From positions 1-55,468 of the forward strand of contig CADAWR010000021.1 in NCBI GenBank assembly GCA_902791695.1: a stretch of 55,468 nucleotides of DNA. Reading direction: 5' to 3'. Below the pieces are notes generated by a model. It searched no databases and was not told the origin of the DNA. It saw only the letters and a list, made by a program, of their open reading frames with translations. A program made the position numbers and the translations under genes. Positions 36,664 through 50,217 of the stretch are shown in pieces; positions within the stretch are counted from its first letter, which is position 1; each line of letters opens with the position of its first letter. Source of the stretch: an uncultured Bacteroidota bacterium (GTDB lineage: Bacteria > Bacteroidota > Bacteroidia > Bacteroidales > P3).

Positions 36664-38153
36664 CCTTTGTGTCCTCCCACCTGATTATTGCGGTCGCGCA
36701 GCGTAGCACCTTCTTCGAAGTCGGTGCCTCGCAGTATGGCGTTTTTGCCAAAGCGTTTCTGTATCGTCAATGCGGCTTTCTGCATCCTCTTCTCACGTTC
36801 CCTCACAGCCTGCTGCTCAGCCTTGCGACGCTCCTCGGCCTCATGGTCGGCGAAAAGGTCAAGCTGCCGCTCCTTCTCCGGCTTTATGCTACGGCTGTCA
36901 ACAAGACCACCCGCCACCACCGTCATACGCCGTACCAACAACTTGGGGTCGACGTTAGCGTCATACAGAGCCACTATGGCCTCAGTGATGGCTTTTGACG
37001 AAGAGGTCGGTGGCACCATAGCCATAGTACCGTGAGCATAGCGCGGCACGCATCGGCCATACCAGTCGAGCGTTACCTCGCCATCGTAATCCTCATTGTC
37101 GAGGCTTTTGGTGTCATAGTTCACCACCAGCGCCACCTGCGATGTCACCAGGCCTTTATCCACAAGCTTCAGCGCCATGCTATCAGCCATCTCGCGCACC
37201 ACAACACGGGCTTTGCCAAAAGGATACGGCTCGGCCAGCACCTGTCCGGAGCTGAACGACTTGGACGATGGCCTGTAGGCTTTCACATCCTTCATCTGTA
37301 CCGGTTCGTAGCCCCAGGCATGGTCTATCAGCAGCTCGGCGTTGACGCCAAAGAGTTTGAACAGCGACGCCTCGTTGTCCAATGAGCGCCGCGCCACGTC
37401 GCCCATAGTCATCATGCCGTTGGCCTCAAGCTTGCGCCTTATGCCGCGCCCCACACGCCAGAAGTCGGTCAGCGGACGGTGATTCCACAGCAGGCGGCGG
37501 TAGCTCATCTCGTCAATCTCGGCAATACGTACGCCGTCCTTGTCGGCAGGTATGTGCTTTGCCACAATGTCCATAGCCACCTTGCTTAGGTAGAAGTTGG
37601 TGCCGATGCCGGCAGTGGCCGTGATGCCCGTCTCGCGTAGCACCTCCCTTATCATCTTTGTCGCCAACTCGTGCGATGTCATACGGTACGACTTCAGGTA
37701 GTCGGTGGCGTCTATAAACACCTCGTCCACCGAGTAGACATGTATGTCTTCTGGAGCCACGAAGCGCAGGTAGATGCCATAGATGCGCGCCGAATACTGC
37801 ATGTAGAGCCTCATGCGCGGCGGTGCCACAATATAGTCGAGTTCCCAGTCGTCATGGGCTTTCAGGTCAGGATCATGTGTTGAACGGCCCTTGAAGATGC
37901 CTTCCGGCGAGAAGCAGAGTCGTTCCATGTTCACCTGTCGAACGCGTTCCACCACCTCAAACAGTCGTGCGCGTCCGCTGATGCCGTAAGCCTTCAGCGA
38001 CGGCGTCACTGCCAAGCAGATAGTCTTCTCCGTCCTCGATGGATCGGCCACCACCAGATTGGTGAGCAGCGGGTCCAAGCCGCGTTCGACGCACTCCACA
38101 GAGGCGTAGAACGACTTGAGGTCTATGGCTATGAACGCTCGCTGTGCGCCCAT
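36660..38153 (-). CDS. Y-family DNA polymerase (UmuC/DinB-like)
   Basis: 497 residues. The N-terminal FIAIDLKSFYASVECVERGL holds the first catalytic Asp and the steric-gate region, and YSVDEVFID holds the second Asp-Glu pair. The helix-hairpin-helix thumb includes LTDFWRVGRGIRRKLEANGM. The little-finger domain lies in the range 290-400, and the C terminus is rich in Arg/Lys/Glu. It is a translesion polymerase. The pairing with a YolD-like gene is typical of Firmicutes, so transfer is plausible. It begins 6 nt after the beta-galactosidase stop. Confidence 0.9.
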   Translation of the reverse strand: MGAQRAFIAIDLKSFYASVECVERGLDPLLTNLVVADPSRTEKTICLAVTPSLKAYGISGRARLFEVVERVRQVNMERLCFSPEGIFKGRSTHDPDLKAHDDWELDYIVAPPRMRLYMQYSARIYGIYLRFVAPEDIHVYSVDEVFIDATDYLKSYRMTSHELATKMIREVLRETGITATAGIGTNFYLSKVAMDIVAKHIPADKDGVRIAEIDEMSYRRLLWNHRPLTDFWRVGRGIRRKLEANGMMTMGDVARRSLDNEASLFKLFGVNAELLIDHAWGYEPVQMKDVKAYRPSSKSFSSGQVLAEPYPFGKARVVVREMADSMALKLVDKGLVTSQVALVVNYDTKSLDNEDYDGEVTLDWYGRCVPRYAHGTMAMVPPTSSSKAITEAIVALYDANVDPKLLVRRMTVVAGGLVDSRSIKPEKERQLDLFADHEAEERRKAEQQAVREREKRMQKAALTIQKRFGKNAILRGTDFEEGATLRDRNNQVGGHKG

Positions 38154-38159
38154 AAGTTG

Positions 38160-43416
<5,257 letters not shown>

Positions 43417-43470
43417 AATTTACTGTATTAGTGATCAATATTCGTTTTTGCATCCCGATATTTATAATTG

Positions 43471-43478
43471 CAAAAATA
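43471..43478 (-). promoter_or_regulatory. -7 box of the beta-helix protein gene
   Basis: TATTTTTG on the minus strand matches TANNTTTG. At a 20-nt spacing upstream lies ATTG (43499-43502), three of four bases of TTTG. The predicted leader is about 45-50 nt. Confidence 0.55.
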
Positions 43479-43566
43479 CACTGATAAATATATCCAGACA
43501 ATATCATATAGATTGTTTTCTTTGGCAAAAAGTCGGAACAATTCCAAATATTCAAAAAATATTCCG

Positions 43567-43574
43567 TACTTTTG
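43567..43574 (+). promoter_or_regulatory. -7 box of the AraC-type regulator gene
   Basis: TACTTTTG matches TANNTTTG and ends only 4 nt before the ATG at 43579. The usual distance from box to start of transcription (about 6-7 nt) places the transcript start on or next to that ATG. Confidence 0.5.
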
Positions 43575-43578
43575 CAAT

Positions 43579-44430
43579 ATGAAAACCACGGGACATTACC
43601 AGCATCCAATGCTGGTAAATGCACAGAAAATCAAGGAGAACAGATTCGCCATCCTCGACGACGTCAGGGAATTGCCCACTGGAAAAGAACCGTTCACCTC
43701 ACCCGACTATGTCATCTGCATCGGCCAACGCGGCACAATGCAGATGACCTACGACGGCATGCCCGACCACTCGTCGAAGCAGACCGTGGCAGTGGTCTTT
43801 CCCAACCACACACTCCGCATGGTGAGCAAGAGCGACGACTACCTCGCCACACTGGTGGTGGTCGACGCCTCGCTGCTTGACGATCCGCTGCTGCGCATCA
43901 TCAATCAGTTGCGCTACCGCTATGAGCCGCACCCATGGGTTGAGCTCAGCCACCACGAGTACAGTGTCATCATGCATCTGGTGGACGTGATGCGCGAGAC
44001 GGTAGACATCGACATTCCAGACAAGCGGCTGTTACTGACTCGCCAGCTGGAGTTCTTCATGCGGCTGCTCAGCCACTACCGCACAGTCAAGCTAAACGAG
44101 GCCCCGAATCTGAAACACGTCAGCACTCAGTTCCATAACAACCTGACACAACATTTCCGCACCCACCGCGACGTGGAGTTCTATGCCGGCAGGGCATGCC
44201 TCACGCCCAAATACTTCAGCACCGTGGTGAAGCAGGAGACAGGCCACACGGCGGCCTGGTGGATACATGCGCGGGTCATCGCCGAGGCCGAGACGTTGCT
44301 GCAGCTGCGCCGTGACCTCACAATCCAAGCCGTCGCCGACCAAATGGGCTTTCCCGACCAGGCTTCCTTCTCACGCTTCTTCAAACGCGAGACAGGAATC
44401 TCGCCTACAGCATATCGACTGTCGGTGTGA
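43579..44430 (+). CDS. AraC-family transcriptional regulator
   Basis: 283 residues. The N-terminal part (about 1-165) has a cupin-like sensor arrangement. The C-terminal 100 residues hold two helix-turn-helix units: YAGRACLTPKYFSTVVKQET and LTIQAVADQMGFPDQASFSR, ending FFKRETGISPTAYR, typical of AraC. The open frame starts earlier (43468), but the promoter box at 43567-43574 excludes that start. It is divergent from the beta-helix protein gene, a usual place for its regulator. The effector is unknown. Confidence 0.88.
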   Translation: MKTTGHYQHPMLVNAQKIKENRFAILDDVRELPTGKEPFTSPDYVICIGQRGTMQMTYDGMPDHSSKQTVAVVFPNHTLRMVSKSDDYLATLVVVDASLLDDPLLRIINQLRYRYEPHPWVELSHHEYSVIMHLVDVMRETVDIDIPDKRLLLTRQLEFFMRLLSHYRTVKLNEAPNLKHVSTQFHNNLTQHFRTHRDVEFYAGRACLTPKYFSTVVKQETGHTAAWWIHARVIAEAETLLQLRRDLTIQAVADQMGFPDQASFSRFFKRETGISPTAYRLSV

Positions 44431-44470
44431 GGTGTGACAGGTGTGTTGTAACCTCTTTTCCGCCCCCCTT

Positions 44471-44488
44471 CCATAGGTCTTCCTATGG
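44471..44488. terminator. Short hairpin after the AraC gene
   Basis: CCATAGG and CCTATGG pair perfectly around TCTT. No clear T run follows, so termination is uncertain. It lies between the AraC stop and the third palindromic element. Confidence 0.4.
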
Positions 44489-44511
44489 CCCTTGAAAGTT
44501 TTTCGATAAGG

Positions 44512-44607
44512 CTTCCTCCCCCCTCCGTACCCGCTCCGTACCCGCTCCGACTGTTCACCGGTTGTTTAACGGTTTTTTGTCGGAGGGGGGACGGAGGGGA
44601 TACAGAG
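44512..44607. repeat. Palindromic 11-nt-module element, copy 3 (short form)
   Basis: Modules in order: a degenerate CTTCCTCCCCC, CTCCGTACCCG twice (44523-44544), CTCCGAC, TGTTCACCGGT and TGTTTAACGGT (44552-44573), a T run, GTCGGAG (44579-44585), then GGGGGACGGAG and GGGATACAGAG. The outer part pairs as CTCCGAC with GTCGGAG and the flanking modules with 9 of 11 and 8 of 11 matches. The inner modules are present on the left side only. It ends about 18 nt before the -7 box of the phosphohexomutase gene. Confidence 0.8.
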
Positions 44608-44624
44608 TGGAAGCGGACAGAAAA

Positions 44625-44632
44625 TATATTTG
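44625..44632 (+). promoter_or_regulatory. -7 box of the phosphohexomutase gene
   Basis: TATATTTG matches TANNTTTG. Transcription from about 44639 leaves a leader of about 60 nt and rules out the in-frame ATG at 44630, which lies inside the box. Confidence 0.55.
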
Positions 44633-44698
44633 CAGGATGGCACAATAAAACAGCACTTTTCGTGTTATCGTAATAATTATGTAAAAAACTTTGACACT

Positions 44699-46447
44699 AT
44701 GGATATCAACACCCTGAACATCGACGAGAGCGCCAAGATCAACGTTAAGGCTTGGCTCGAAGGAGAATACGACGAGGCCACCAAGCAGGCTATCCGCGAC
44801 ATGGCCGCGAACCCCACGGAGCTCAACGAGAGCTTCTACCGCCACCTGGAATTCGGCACCGGAGGCCTGCGCGGCATCATGGGCGTGGGCACCAACCGCA
44901 TGAACAAATACACCGTGGCCATGGCCACCCAGGGCTTGGCCAACTACGTGAAGAAGGTAAATGCTGGCGAGAAGGAGCTGAGAGCCGCCGTCTCGCACGA
45001 CAGCCGCAACCACAGCCGCGAGTTCGCCGAGATTACCGCCTCGGTGCTCGCCGCCAATGGCTACAAGGTGTACCTCTTCGACGGCATGCGTCCCACCCCT
45101 GAGCTGAGCTTCGCCGTGCGCCACTTCCACTGCCACACCGGCGTGATGGTCACCGCCAGCCACAACCCCAAGGAGTACAATGGCTACAAGGCCTACTGGA
45201 GCGACGGCTGCCAGCTGACCGCCCCGCACGACGAGGCCGTCATCGAGGAGGTGCTCAAAATCAAGAGCGTCGGCGACGTGAAGATGACCGGTGGCGAAAA
45301 GAACATCACCATCATAGGCGAAGATGTCGACAAGGTGTACCTGCAGCGTGTTGAGCAGAACAGCCTCAACCCCGAGCTCATCAAGAAACACCACGACGTG
45401 AAGATTGTCTACACCCCGCTGCACGGCACCGGCATCACGCTGATACCGCGTATGCTGAAGCAGCTGGGCTTCACCAACGTCAACGTCGTCGAGGCACAGG
45501 CGGTGCCCGACGGCAACTTCCCCACCACGCCGAGCCCTAACCCCGAGGAGAAGGCTGCCATGAGCATGGCTGTGGAGCTGGCGCGCAAGATTGACGCCGA
45601 CATTGTCTTTGCCAGCGACCCCGACGCCGACCGCGTGGGCGTGGCTGTGAAGCGCCCCGACGGCGAGTGGATGCTGCTCAACGGCAACCAGACCATGAGC
45701 GTGCTGCTCTACTACATACTGCGCCAGTGGAAGGAAAAAGAGATGCTCACCGGCAACGAGTTCATAGTGAAGACCATCGTCACCAGCGAGCTGCCTGCCG
45801 ACATCGCGGCACGCCTGGGCGTCAAGGTGTATGACGTGCTGACGGGCTTCAAGTTCATCGGCGCCAAGATTAAAGAGCTGGAAGGCATAGAGACCTTCAT
45901 AGCCGGTGGCGAGGAGAGCTACGGCTACATGATAGGCGACTTCGTGCGCGACAAGGACGCCGTGGCAGCCTGCTCGATGATTGCCGAGATGGCAGCCTGG
46001 GCCCGCGAACAGGGCAAGACCTTCTTCGACGTGCTGGTGGACATCTACCGCGAATACGGGTTCTACAAAGAGGGTTTGCTGAGCGTGGTGCGCAAAGGCA
46101 AGAGCGGCGCCGAGGAGATCCAGCAGATGATGCGCGACTACCGCAGCAATCCGCCGCAGGAGATTGACGGAGAAAAGGTCGTCTGCATAAAGGACTACCA
46201 GACTCACGAGAGCAAAGACCTAATCACCGGCAAAGTCACCAAACTCGACCTGCCTACAAGCAACGTGTTGCAGTTCTTCACCGACAAGGGCAACAAGGTC
46301 ACGGTACGCCCCAGCGGCACTGAGCCCAAGATTAAGTTCTACTTCGGCGTGAAAGGCGAGCTGCCTTGCCCCCACTGCTTCGACGATGTCAACGCCGCCC
46401 TCGACGCCAAGATCGAGGCCATCAAGAAGAGCATGAAGCTCTGCTAA
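44699..46447 (+). CDS. Phosphoglucomutase/phosphomannomutase family protein
   Basis: 582 residues. The phosphorylated serine is Ser154 in VTASHNPKEYNG, the metal loop is DPDADR at 307-312, the sugar loop GGEESYGY is near residue 402, and the phosphate loop RPSGTEPK is in the C-terminal domain. The length fits the larger alpha-D-phosphohexomutases (PgcA/PGM2 type) found in Bacteroidota. It interconverts hexose 1- and 6-phosphates. The start is chosen because the promoter overlaps the longer frame. Confidence 0.93.
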   Translation: MDINTLNIDESAKINVKAWLEGEYDEATKQAIRDMAANPTELNESFYRHLEFGTGGLRGIMGVGTNRMNKYTVAMATQGLANYVKKVNAGEKELRAAVSHDSRNHSREFAEITASVLAANGYKVYLFDGMRPTPELSFAVRHFHCHTGVMVTASHNPKEYNGYKAYWSDGCQLTAPHDEAVIEEVLKIKSVGDVKMTGGEKNITIIGEDVDKVYLQRVEQNSLNPELIKKHHDVKIVYTPLHGTGITLIPRMLKQLGFTNVNVVEAQAVPDGNFPTTPSPNPEEKAAMSMAVELARKIDADIVFASDPDADRVGVAVKRPDGEWMLLNGNQTMSVLLYYILRQWKEKEMLTGNEFIVKTIVTSELPADIAARLGVKVYDVLTGFKFIGAKIKELEGIETFIAGGEESYGYMIGDFVRDKDAVAACSMIAEMAAWAREQGKTFFDVLVDIYREYGFYKEGLLSVVRKGKSGAEEIQQMMRDYRSNPPQEIDGEKVVCIKDYQTHESKDLITGKVTKLDLPTSNVLQFFTDKGNKVTVRPSGTEPKIKFYFGVKGELPCPHCFDDVNAALDAKIEAIKKSMKLC

Positions 46448-46450
46448 CAC

Positions 46451-47065
46451 GTGGAGCTGCCTTCAACCATATTACAGAATGCCGTCGACCAGCTTGCCAC
46501 CCTGCCCGGGGTGGGCAAGCGGTCGGCGTTGCGATATGCGCTGCACCTGCTTGGACAGGACGAGCAGGCCGTGCGCGATATGAGCGAGGCTCTGGTCAAG
46601 CTTAAGACAGAGCTCCATCATTGCCGCTACTGCCACAATCTGAGCGACACAGAGGTGTGCCCCATATGTAGCAGTGAGAAGCGGCAGAAGGGGCTGGTGT
46701 GCGTGGTGGAGAACGTGCAGGACGTGATGGCCATTGAGAACACACAGCAGTACCGCGGCCTGTACCACGTGCTGGGAGGCGTCATATCGCCCATCGACGG
46801 CATAGGGGTGCAGGACATCGAGATAGCGAGCCTGCTGCGGCGCGTGGAGACAGGAGACCCAGCTCCCGTAGAGGAAGTCATCATAGCACTGCCCACCACC
46901 ATGGAAGGCGATACCACGGGCTACTACATACACCGTCAGTTGCAGCCCACCGGCGTGAAGGTGACGACCCTGGCGCGCGGCGTTGCCGTAGGCGACAGCC
47001 TCAACTACACCGACGAGATAACCCTCGGGCGCAGCATAGCCCACAGAATACCATTCGAAGGATGA
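46451..47065 (+). CDS. recR: Recombination mediator protein RecR
   Basis: 204 residues from GTG. It has a helix-hairpin-helix (LPGVGKRSALRYALHLL), a four-cysteine zinc finger (Cys58, Cys61, Cys70, Cys73), a Toprim domain with VCVVENVQDVMAIE, and a Walker-B-like C-terminal end (TLARGVAVGDSLNYTDEITL). It works with RecO and RecF at gaps. It begins 3 nt after the phosphohexomutase stop and overlaps the GH3 gene by ATGA. Confidence 0.96.
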   Translation: MELPSTILQNAVDQLATLPGVGKRSALRYALHLLGQDEQAVRDMSEALVKLKTELHHCRYCHNLSDTEVCPICSSEKRQKGLVCVVENVQDVMAIENTQQYRGLYHVLGGVISPIDGIGVQDIEIASLLRRVETGDPAPVEEVIIALPTTMEGDTTGYYIHRQLQPTGVKVTTLARGVAVGDSLNYTDEITLGRSIAHRIPFEG

Positions 47066-48189
47066 AGATATTGACCACACTGTTCATGATATTGGCATTG
47101 ATAGGTTGCAACGGCAACCCAGCGATGCCGGTCAACGAAGAAGACAACAGCGATACCATCATCGAATACACGCTGGATGAAGATATCGGCGAGATGCTGC
47201 TGGTGGGTTTCAGAGGTGTAGCACTTGATTCCACCGACCATATCTGGCGCGACCTGACGCACTTCCATGTGGGCAGTGTGATACTCTTCGATTACGATGC
47301 CACCTCAGGCAAACGTGGACGCAACATCACCGGTGTAAAGCAAGTGCAGAGCCTTTGCCAACAACTACGTCGTGTCAATCCCGACTTGTTGATAGGTATT
47401 GACCAGGAAGGCGGCCTTGTAAGCCGTCTGCATCCACGCTACGGATTCCCGCAGGTGGGCACACCGCAACGGTCGGCCGCGATAGGCTATGACAGCGTAC
47501 GCAGTTGCGCCGGCATCACGGCCGGGATGCTGAACGACGCTGGCATCAACCTCAACTTCGCCCCTGTGGCCGATGTGGATGTCAACCCAGACTGCCCTGT
47601 GATAGGGAAGCTAGGGCGCAGCTTCTCGCCATCGCCGGAACATGTGACCGATTGCTGCCGGATATGGATTGAGGAACAGAATAAGAAAGGGGTTGCATCA
47701 TGCATGAAACATTTCCCCGGACACGGCAGCGCCACAGGCGACACACACAAGGGGCTGGTGGACGTCAGCGACACATGGAAAACGCAGGAGTTGATACCGT
47801 ATGAGAAACTAGTGAAAGAGGTGCCGATGGTAATGACAGCGCATGTCATCAACCGACAGCTCGACCCCGCCGGCCTGCCGGCGTCGCTCTCGCCGCGAAT
47901 CACCGCCTATCTGCGCGACACACTGGGTTTTCAAGGCGTTATAGTTACCGACGACCTCGCCATGGGGGCCATAGTGAACGAATACTCGTTCGAGACGACA
48001 CTGAAGATGGCCATCGAAGCCGGTGCTGACATGCTGTGCCTAAGCAACAACGGAGGCACCTACGACAGCGATATGGTACCCAAGGCGGTACGTATAATCA
48101 AGAGTCTGGTAGCCGACGGCACCATTAGCGCAGAACGCATACACACCTCGGCAGAGAGGGTGCGTGCACTGAAGGCCAAACTACAATAA
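47062..48189 (+). CDS. GH3 beta-N-acetylhexosaminidase-like lipoprotein
   Basis: 375 residues. Lipobox ALIGC with Cys16 lipidated. The GH3 TIM barrel has IGIDQEGGLVSRL (112-124), and the NagZ-type signature KHFPGHGSATGDTH (216-229) contains the Asp-His dyad used as acid/base. The nucleophile Asp is in VIVTDDLAMG (about 297). It probably removes GlcNAc from peptidoglycan fragments or glycans at the cell envelope. The stop lies 2 nt from the end of the converging PrsW-like gene with no visible terminator between. Confidence 0.9.
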   Translation: MKILTTLFMILALIGCNGNPAMPVNEEDNSDTIIEYTLDEDIGEMLLVGFRGVALDSTDHIWRDLTHFHVGSVILFDYDATSGKRGRNITGVKQVQSLCQQLRRVNPDLLIGIDQEGGLVSRLHPRYGFPQVGTPQRSAAIGYDSVRSCAGITAGMLNDAGINLNFAPVADVDVNPDCPVIGKLGRSFSPSPEHVTDCCRIWIEEQNKKGVASCMKHFPGHGSATGDTHKGLVDVSDTWKTQELIPYEKLVKEVPMVMTAHVINRQLDPAGLPASLSPRITAYLRDTLGFQGVIVTDDLAMGAIVNEYSFETTLKMAIEAGADMLCLSNNGGTYDSDMVPKAVRIIKSLVADGTISAERIHTSAERVRALKAKLQ

Positions 48190-48191
48190 GA

Positions 48192-48965
48192 TTAGAAATT
48201 CCAGGTGAAGCCGTCGAAAGGATGCAGACGGTCGAAGCCTTGTTCTTTAGAACGTTCCTGTAAGCGCTTGATGCGCTTGAGGCCCCATTTCCACATCTTG
48301 ACATCGAAGATGATGAAGACGATGAGGAGCACGCCGCAGGTGGCTATCACAGCAGTGCTTTCCTCGCCGTATGCTTCTCCAATTGTGCCGGAGACCATGA
48401 GTAAGGCGTCGTAGGTGCCGTGGAGCAGCATGGGGAAGAGGAATGCCTTCCAGAGATGACTGCTGCGGTGTTCGGGGTCGAACTTGGCGAGAGAGACATA
48501 GTAGCCCATGGTGACAGCAAAGAGGAAGTGAGCAGGCACGGCCAACACGCCGCGCATGAGAGCCGTAAGCATTTGGTCGCTGCCCTGAAGCACATAGCCG
48601 ACATTTTCCACGCAGGCGAAGCCCAACGAGAGGTAGGCGGCATAGACGATGCCGTCGAAGTACTCGTCGAAATGGGGGCTGCGCCAGATGACCCACAGGA
48701 GCAGCAGCAGCTTGCAGAGCTCCTCGCTGAAGCCTGCGACAACATAGCCATTGTAGATGCCGTTCAGTATCGGTAACGTCTCAGCGTCAGGAGCAAACGG
48801 CATGATGACCGCCTCCAAGAGGGCAGCGGGGACCACGCTGAAGCAGCCCACGAGGAATACCCATATAAGCTTGCCTATAGGCTCGGGCTGGTACTTGTCC
48901 TTCTTGTAGATGAAGTAGAGCAGCACAAGGACCGGAAGCACTGCGGAGATGAAGGCTATGCTCAT
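48192..48965 (-). CDS. PrsW-family intramembrane metalloprotease
   Basis: 257 residues, seven or eight membrane helices. Motifs are GFSEELCKLL (EExxK-type, near residue 78), GFACVENVGYVL (ExxxY-type), and the two His-containing helices VPAHFLFAVTMGY and LLHGTYDALL that complete the membrane metal site. In Bacillus PrsW cleaves an anti-sigma factor; the target here is unknown. Confidence 0.88.
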   Translation of the reverse strand: MSIAFISAVLPVLVLLYFIYKKDKYQPEPIGKLIWVFLVGCFSVVPAALLEAVIMPFAPDAETLPILNGIYNGYVVAGFSEELCKLLLLLWVIWRSPHFDEYFDGIVYAAYLSLGFACVENVGYVLQGSDQMLTALMRGVLAVPAHFLFAVTMGYYVSLAKFDPEHRSSHLWKAFLFPMLLHGTYDALLMVSGTIGEAYGEESTAVIATCGVLLIVFIIFDVKMWKWGLKRIKRLQERSKEQGFDRLHPFDGFTWNF

Positions 48966-48977
48966 TTGAAAAAAAGC

Positions 48978-49015
48978 TAAAAAAAAGCGGTTGACCGATA
49001 ACAGTCAACCGCTTT
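48978..49015 (-). terminator. Terminator after the kal gene
   Basis: A 12-bp stem (48984-48995 with 49004-49015, AAAGCGGTTGAC/GTCAACCGCTTT) and an 8-nt loop are followed by a run of T on the minus strand. It ends the CoA-transferase/kal transcript before the PrsW-like gene. Confidence 0.88.
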
Positions 49016-49030
49016 GTTTTGGATACAATA

Positions 49031-49423
49031 TTATTTGTTGTAGCGCTGGCACTCCTTGGGGGTGACGCAGGTGCCGGTGGCGCGGGCCACGAGGATACGC
49101 TCCTCGAGCACCTCGGCTGCGCTGGCGCTGATCTCCGGCAAGGTGCGGATGACCTTATAGGCCTCGAACTTCATCTTGCGGCTGGTGTTGCCAACGTGAG
49201 TGATTTCGCCGTAAGCTTCGATATAGTCGCCGGCATAGACGGGAGCCTTGAACTCCACCATGTCGTAAGCACAGAAAAGACCTTCGTCGCCATCCTGTTT
49301 GATAAGGAGCTCGGTAGCCACATCGCCGAAGAGGTGAACCATGTGTGCGCCATCAACGAGATTGCCACCATAGTGTGCGTCCTTGGCGCTCATGCGGACG
49401 CGGAGCATAGAGGTAACTGCCAT
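49031..49423 (-). CDS. kal: 3-aminobutyryl-CoA ammonia-lyase (hotdog fold)
   Basis: 130 residues. The chain [20 protein letters not shown], then [25 protein letters not shown] and [15 protein letters not shown], matches the lysine-fermentation enzyme Kal, which removes ammonia from L-3-aminobutyryl-CoA to give crotonyl-CoA. It is 9 nt downstream of a CoA-transferase alpha subunit. The other genes of the lysine pathway (kamA, kamDE, kdd, kce) are not in the window. Confidence 0.85.
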   Translation of the reverse strand: MAVTSMLRVRMSAKDAHYGGNLVDGAHMVHLFGDVATELLIKQDGDEGLFCAYDMVEFKAPVYAGDYIEAYGEITHVGNTSRKMKFEAYKVIRTLPEISASAAEVLEERILVARATGTCVTPKECQRYNK

Positions 49424-49432
49424 AATGATTCT

Positions 49433-50080
49433 TTATTTTTTGATGATGTAATCGACAAAAATACCCGGGGTCTTCACATTCTCGGGGGCGATGCTGCCGG
49501 TGGCCACAATCTCCTGCGGCTCGACGATGACGGTGTCAGCGGCGGTAGCCATCATGGGGCTAAAGTTCTGGCTGGTGCCCTTGTACACGAGGTTGCCTTC
49601 CTCATCGGATATGTTGGCGCCGATGATGGCGACGTCGGCATGGACGGGTTTCTCGAGGAGATACTCCTTGCCGTCGACGGTGACTTTCTGCTTACCGTTC
49701 TCAACGACGGTGCCAAGGCCGGTCTGGGTCAGCACACCACCGAGACCAGCGCCAGCGGCGCGGATCTGCTCGGCCAGAGTGCCCTGGGGCTGAAGAGTAA
49801 CCTTCAGTTCGCCAGCGTTCATCTGATCGATGGTGTTGTTGTTGGTACCGATATGAGTGGCGATGAGAGCCTTCACCTGATGGTTGGTGATGAGTTTGCC
49901 GACACCCACCTCGGGATAAGCGGTGTCATTGCAAATGATGGTAAGGTCTTTGACATTACGGGCCACGAGCTCGTCAATGAGAGCGATGGGGTTGCCAACG
50001 CCGAGGAAACCTCCAACCATAACAGTCATGCCGTCGTGAATCTTGTCGGCGGCCTCTTTTACTGTAACAAATTTGTTCAT
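49433..50080 (-). CDS. atoD: CoA-transferase alpha subunit (AtoD/CtfA type), beta subunit absent
   Basis: 215 residues of the family I CoA-transferase alpha subunit: DGMTVMVGGFLGVGNP, LTIICNDTAYPEVGVGKLI, PQGTLAEQIRAAGAGLGGVL and ADVAIIGANISDEEGN. Such enzymes move CoA between acetoacetate, butyrate and acetate and are heteromers; the catalytic Glu is on the beta subunit. No beta gene (atoA) lies between this gene and kal (9 nt) or upstream, where a divergent gene starts. The partner must be elsewhere or lost. Confidence 0.9.
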   Translation of the reverse strand: MNKFVTVKEAADKIHDGMTVMVGGFLGVGNPIALIDELVARNVKDLTIICNDTAYPEVGVGKLITNHQVKALIATHIGTNNNTIDQMNAGELKVTLQPQGTLAEQIRAAGAGLGGVLTQTGLGTVVENGKQKVTVDGKEYLLEKPVHADVAIIGANISDEEGNLVYKGTSQNFSPMMATAADTVIVEPQEIVATGSIAPENVKTPGIFVDYIIKK

Positions 50081-50124
50081 AGCGTATACTTTTTTTATCT
50101 ATTTTTCGTTATTGTTTCGGAGTG

Positions 50125-50132
50125 CAAATATA
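50125..50132 (-). promoter_or_regulatory. -7 box of the atoD-kal unit
   Basis: TATATTTG on the minus strand matches TANNTTTG. The predicted leader is about 38 nt. No TTTG at -33 was found. It is back to back with the promoter at 50160-50191. Confidence 0.5.
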
Positions 50133-50159
50133 CTACTTTTTTGTAAATTAGAAAAAAAA

Positions 50160-50191
50160 TTTGTGCAGATGCCGAAATATGAGTATTTTTG
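50160..50191 (+). promoter_or_regulatory. Promoter of the secreted protein-gtrA unit
   Basis: TTTG (50160-50163), a 20-nt spacer and TATTTTTG (50184-50191) are an exact consensus match. Transcription would begin near 50198, 20 nt before the ATG at 50218. Confidence 0.72.
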
Positions 50192-50217
50192 CACTTGAAA
50201 ACAAAGGAATAAAAAGC

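Noticed and set aside
44555-46207. 550-codon open frame opposite the phosphohexomutase gene.
   Set aside because: Antisense shadow of a highly conserved gene; low-complexity Val/His/Ala/Leu composition.
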